Of a stretch of 46,060 nt of DNA, positions 42,735 through 46,060 are shown one piece after another (position 1 is the stretch's first letter; every line of letters starts with the position of its first letter). The notes beneath the pieces were generated by a model. That model had not been told where the DNA came from. It did not search any database and saw only the letters and a list, made by a program, of their open reading frames with translations. This DNA is from Balneolaceae bacterium (lineage in GTDB: Bacteria; Bacteroidota; Rhodothermia; Balneolales; Cyclonatronaceae). The position numbers and the translations under genes are program-made. The DNA is taken from the NCBI GenBank assembly GCA_007694035.1, contig RECM01000217.1, positions 1-46,060 on the forward strand, given 5' to 3'.

Positions 42735-44783
42735 ATGTCTGACTTCCAATTAATTTCCCCTTTCAGCCCTGCAGGCGACCAGCCGGTTGCTATTAAGGAA
42801 TTGACGGAGGGCCTGCTTCGCGGCGACTCTCATCAGACACTGCTCGGGATTACAGGCTCCGGCAAAACACGGACCATTGCTTCCGTTATTGAGCAGGTGA
42901 AGCGCCCGACCCTGGTGATGAGCCACAACAAAACGCTTGCAGCCCAGCTTTACAGGGAGTTCAGCGATTTTTTTCCGGAAAACTGTGTCGAATTTTTCAT
43001 CTCCTATTATGATTATTACCAGCCTGAGGCCTATATGGTCAGTCAGGACAAGTACATCGAAAAGGATCTTTCGATCAATGACGAGATTCAGCGGCTGCGG
43101 CTGCGTGCCACAAGCAGCCTGCTGAGCGGCCGGCGGGATGTGATCATAGTGGCATCGGTGAGCTGCATTTACGGGATTGGTTCTCCGAGCGAATATGCCA
43201 AGCTGGTGATCCAGCTGAAGGTCGGCGACTCGATTCCGAGAAACAAGCTGTTGTACGACCTGGTTGACCTGCACTATCACCGCAACGATATAGAGTTCAA
43301 AAGGGCCGCATTCCGCGTGAGGGGCGATGTGGTGGATCTTTACCCGGCCTACAGCGACGCCGGCCTGCGCATCAGTTTCTGGGGCGATGAGATTGAATCC
43401 ATGTCCATTTTTGATCCGGATACAGGCAAAGTGCAGGATAAGGTGGATCAGTTTTTCATATACCCGGCATCCCATTATGTTACGACCAAAGACCGGCTTG
43501 AAGAATCGATCAAGCAGATTCGCGACGAGCTTGACTGGCGTATTGATGTACTCAGGAGCGAGGACAAGCACATTGAGGCCCACCGGCTGGAGCAGAGAAC
43601 CGTTTTTGATATCGAGATGATGCGGGAGGTGGGCTACTGTTCGGGGATTGAGAACTATTCCCGGTATCTGTCGGCCCGTAAGCCCGGTGAGCGTCCCTAC
43701 TGTTTAATGGACTATTTCCCTGAGGATTATTTGCTGATTGTGGATGAAAGCCATCAATCCATACCGCAGATCGGCGCTATGTACGGAGGAGACAGGTCAC
43801 GTAAAATCAATCTTGTGGAGCATGGTTTCCGCCTGCCGTCGGCACTTGACAACCGGCCGCTTACGTTCGAGGAATGGGAGACCATGGGCAAACAGACCAT
43901 CTTTGTGAGCGCCACCCCGAGCGATTATGAACTCGAAAAAAGCGGGGGCATTTTTGTAGAGCAGATTATACGGCCAACCGGTTTGATGGAACCGGAAATC
44001 ATGGTCCGCCCGCTCGACAACCAGATAGATGACCTGATCGAGGAAATCCGCCTTCGGATACCCAGAAAAGAGCGGGTTCTGGTACTCACACTCACCAAGC
44101 GCATGAGCGAGGAGCTTGCAGAATACCTGAAAAACCTCGGCATCCGCGCCGCTTATATGCACAGCGAACTGGATGCGCTTGAACGAATTGAAATCCTGTT
44201 CAGGTACCGGCGCGGCGATTTCGATGTGCTTGTGGGGATCAACCTGCTTCGTGAAGGTATCGATATCCCCGAACTGGGCCTGGTTGCCATCCTGGATGCC
44301 GACAAGGAAGGTTTCCTGCGTTCGGCAACGTCTCTCTTCCAGATCGCCGGGCGGGCGGCGCGGAATATCAATGGAAAAGTTATCATGTACGGCGATAAAA
44401 TTACGGACAGTATGCGGAAACTGATCAACGAGACCGACCGCCGTCGCAAATTGCAGGATGAGTACAACAAAAAGCATGGAATCACCCCGACAACGATCTC
44501 CAAAGAGCTCAAACCGCTGGTTGACCCGGGTCTGCTGTCGAAAGAAGCAGCAGGTCTCGATACGATCTACCTCGATGAGCCCGATCCGCTTGAACTGATC
44601 AAGGTAGCCGATGACGGAATCCACTACAAGGCCAACCCTGCCATGAAAGAGGTCGTGTTTGATGATAAAGAAAATTTTATGGCCTATCTTAGGGAGTCAA
44701 TGAAGGCGGCTGCGCGGAACCTGCAGTTTGAAGAGGCTGCAAGAATCAGGGACCAGATCGATCAGCTGGAAAAAGAATTGTGA
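42735..44783 (+). CDS. uvrB: UvrABC system protein B
   Basis: 682 residues, the usual UvrB length. Walker A is GITGSGKT (38-45), the damage-handling beta-hairpin region has YYDYYQPEAY, helicase motifs include the DES-H box (LIVDESHQSIPQIG), SATPSDYE and IQ.GRAARN-like QIAGRAARN, and the C-terminal UVR motif (NLQFEEAARIRDQIDQLEKEL) binds UvrC. It verifies DNA damage delivered by UvrA and loads UvrC in nucleotide excision repair. No anomaly was seen. A 7-bp hairpin follows at 44792-44808. Confidence 0.98.
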   Translation: MSDFQLISPFSPAGDQPVAIKELTEGLLRGDSHQTLLGITGSGKTRTIASVIEQVKRPTLVMSHNKTLAAQLYREFSDFFPENCVEFFISYYDYYQPEAYMVSQDKYIEKDLSINDEIQRLRLRATSSLLSGRRDVIIVASVSCIYGIGSPSEYAKLVIQLKVGDSIPRNKLLYDLVDLHYHRNDIEFKRAAFRVRGDVVDLYPAYSDAGLRISFWGDEIESMSIFDPDTGKVQDKVDQFFIYPASHYVTTKDRLEESIKQIRDELDWRIDVLRSEDKHIEAHRLEQRTVFDIEMMREVGYCSGIENYSRYLSARKPGERPYCLMDYFPEDYLLIVDESHQSIPQIGAMYGGDRSRKINLVEHGFRLPSALDNRPLTFEEWETMGKQTIFVSATPSDYELEKSGGIFVEQIIRPTGLMEPEIMVRPLDNQIDDLIEEIRLRIPRKERVLVLTLTKRMSEELAEYLKNLGIRAAYMHSELDALERIEILFRYRRGDFDVLVGINLLREGIDIPELGLVAILDADKEGFLRSATSLFQIAGRAARNINGKVIMYGDKITDSMRKLINETDRRRKLQDEYNKKHGITPTTISKELKPLVDPGLLSKEAAGLDTIYLDEPDPLELIKVADDGIHYKANPAMKEVVFDDKENFMAYLRESMKAAARNLQFEEAARIRDQIDQLEKEL

Positions 44784-44791
44784 TTTATGCA

Positions 44792-44808
44792 GTAAAATGC
44801 CATTTTAC
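44792..44808 (+). terminator. Weak hairpin after uvrB
   Basis: GTAAAAT-GCC-ATTTTAC, a perfect 7-bp AT-rich stem 8 nt after the uvrB stop, with no T-run. It could be a weak terminator or have no role. Confidence 0.35.
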
Positions 44809-44867
44809 GCAACTGTAAACATCACACTGCCGCGTAGATGTTTAGTGATTAACCAAGAACAAATTAT

Positions 44868-45455
44868 ATGAGTACGCTTACATACCTGAAAAATTTCATC
44901 AAGGACCGTAATGTTGCATCCATTACTCCATCATCTATGGCTATGGTAAAGCGGGTATGTGAAAAGATAGATTTCAGCAAGGATAATGTGATCGTGGAGT
45001 ACGGTCCCGGAAACGGTGTTTTTACCCGTTACATTCTTGACCACAGTACAAAGGGGTCACGTATTATTTCGATTGAGCTGAATGCCAATTTTGTTAAAGA
45101 TCTCGGGCTGATCAGAGATGAACGTCTCCATGTATATCACGATTCGGCCGAGAATGTAGGTCGTATTCTGAAAACATTTGATATTGTACAGGTTGACTAT
45201 GTTCTTTCGGGTATCCCTTTCTCATTCATCAAAAAGAAACAGAAGGACGCTATTCTCAGCACCACTTCATCTGTACTCCGGCCCGGAGGCAAATTTCTGG
45301 CCTATCAGACCTCGAACCACCTCAAGCAGCCGCTGGAAAAGCATTTTCCTCTGGTTTCGATGAAATACGAGATCAGAAACCTGCCGCCGATGTGCCTCTA
45401 TGAAGCCAGTACCATGGCTTCTGTTGTGACGAACGGCATCGCTCACAAATCGTAG
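44868..45455 (+). CDS. SAM-dependent methyltransferase, PmtA-like
   Basis: 195 residues. The SAM-binding motif I is VIVEYGPGNGVFTRYIL and the acidic loop is IISIELNANFV. Further motifs are VDYVLSGIPFSF (motif IV position) and LRPGGKFLAYQTS. The start SFIKDRNVASITPSS-like segment (FIKDRNVASITPSSMAMVK) and size match the phospholipid N-methyltransferase (PmtA) and rRNA adenine dimethylase-like group. Phosphatidylethanolamine methylation is possible, but a different acceptor cannot be excluded. The gene overlaps the convergent exodeoxyribonuclease gene by 13 nt at the 3' ends. Confidence 0.88.
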   Translation: MSTLTYLKNFIKDRNVASITPSSMAMVKRVCEKIDFSKDNVIVEYGPGNGVFTRYILDHSTKGSRIISIELNANFVKDLGLIRDERLHVYHDSAENVGRILKTFDIVQVDYVLSGIPFSFIKKKQKDAILSTTSSVLRPGGKFLAYQTSNHLKQPLEKHFPLVSMKYEIRNLPPMCLYEASTMASVVTNGIAHKS

Positions 45456-46060
45456 CGCAATGTGACCGGCACGTGGTCCGACAGATTCAACTCCCGTTCA
45501 ATAACGGCCCTGCTAACACTTTGTTCAATGCTTTGTGTTACCAGCTGGTAGTCGATTCTCCAGCCCTTGTTGCGTTCTTTTGCCCCTGCGCGGTAGGTCC
45601 ACCAGCTGTAAAGATCGGGGATGTCGCCCACATGATGTCTGAATGCGTCGGCAAAGCCTGATTTGATGAAGCCTGATAACCACCGGCGTTCCTCCGGCAG
45701 GAAACCGGATGTATTTTTGTTGGCTACCGGATTGTGTATATCAATTTCACGGTGGGCGATGTTGAAATCACCGCACAGCAGGGTGGGTTTTGCATCGCTG
45801 AGATACGGGTTGATAAACCTCTCAAAATCATCAAGGAAACGGTACTTCATATCCTGACGGAGTTCACCTGTAGTGCCGCTGGGTGCGTAGACTGAAAAAA
45901 CCCTGAATCCGGGATATTCAGCCATAATAACCCTTCCCTCAGCGTCGATCCAGTCCACACCCATGCCTGTTTGAACACGGTCCGGTTTTTCTTTTGTGAG
46001 GATACCGACACCGGAATAGCCTTTCTTTACGGCCGGGAAATAGAAACCGTTATAGCCCGA
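45443..46060 (-). CDS. xth: Exodeoxyribonuclease III, 5' end off window
   Basis: The frame is open to the window edge (205 codons seen); roughly the first 50 residues are missing. It reads SGYNGFYFPAVKKGYSGVGIL, then VYAPSG, LCGDFNIAH (catalytic Asp and Asn), GWRIDYQLVT and LSDHVPV (catalytic histidine), all hallmarks of the Xth/ExoIII AP endonuclease family. It cuts DNA at abasic sites and removes 3' blocks in base excision repair. Its last 13 nt overlap the convergent methyltransferase gene. It sits near uvrB, though not in the same operon. Confidence 0.95.
   Translation of the reverse strand, partial: SGYNGFYFPAVKKGYSGVGILTKEKPDRVQTGMGVDWIDAEGRVIMAEYPGFRVFSVYAPSGTTGELRQDMKYRFLDDFERFINPYLSDAKPTLLCGDFNIAHREIDIHNPVANKNTSGFLPEERRWLSGFIKSGFADAFRHHVGDIPDLYSWWTYRAGAKERNKGWRIDYQLVTQSIEQSVSRAVIERELNLSDHVPVTLRYDL

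Overview
The window is a stretch of chromosome from a Bacteroidota-like bacterium, most plausibly Balneolota/Rhodothermota (inference). The grounds are: sensor kinases with Reg_prop beta-propellers and Y_Y_Y domains, a fused ABC-2 permease/M1 peptidase, S9 dipeptidyl peptidase, split YeeE/YedE proteins, mostly absent Shine-Dalgarno sequences and mid-range GC. No tRNA, rRNA, CRISPR array, transposase or phage gene was recognised.

Layout. 1-7028 (all minus) is a two-component cluster: a propeller sensor kinase cut by the window edge, a broken histidine-kinase fragment, a stand-alone receiver and a four-GAF kinase. 7415-11997 is an ABC exporter unit (ATPase plus permease fused to an M1 metallopeptidase), with a decayed duplicate of its 3' end just downstream. 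12352-19138 holds a seven-GAF kinase and an NTF2-GAF kinase. 19524-22546 holds a pyruvate kinase-like protein and a serine hydrolase. 22691-30285 is a sulfur locus: flavoprotein, DUF2892 protein, an unlisted 33-residue membrane peptide and a GntR/UTRA regulator read leftward; split thiosulfate-type YeeE/YedE transporter, persulfide dioxygenase-rhodanese, SulP anion transporter and a membrane-anchored rhodanese read rightward. 30452-36003 holds an aldo/keto reductase, an exported amidohydrolase and a DPP-IV-like peptidase. 36220-40074 is a second propeller kinase. 40238-46060 carries an amidohydrolase, TyrA (chorismate mutase/prephenate dehydrogenase), UvrB, a PmtA-like methyltransferase and the 3' part of exodeoxyribonuclease III.

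How the genes work together. Five kinases share an almost identical DHp/ATPase core (H-box AGIAHEIKNPLNFVNNF) and differ in their sensor parts: periplasmic propellers, tandem GAFs of 172-residue period, or NTF2 plus GAF. Only one receiver, with no output domain, is present. In the sulfur locus, two near-identical 6-4-6 inverted repeats lie in the intergenic region between the divergent units, one on each side, which suggests that the GntR protein controls both.

The most unusual structural signal is heptanucleotide repeat DNA. One family (consensus RGCARAA on the minus strand) occurs in frame at the same DHp position of two kinases and in an intergenic region. A second family (CAAGANN) begins at the stop codon of the SulP gene. 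A REP-like hairpin is also translated inside the first kinase, and the receiver gene ends in a kinase remnant joined at the N-box.
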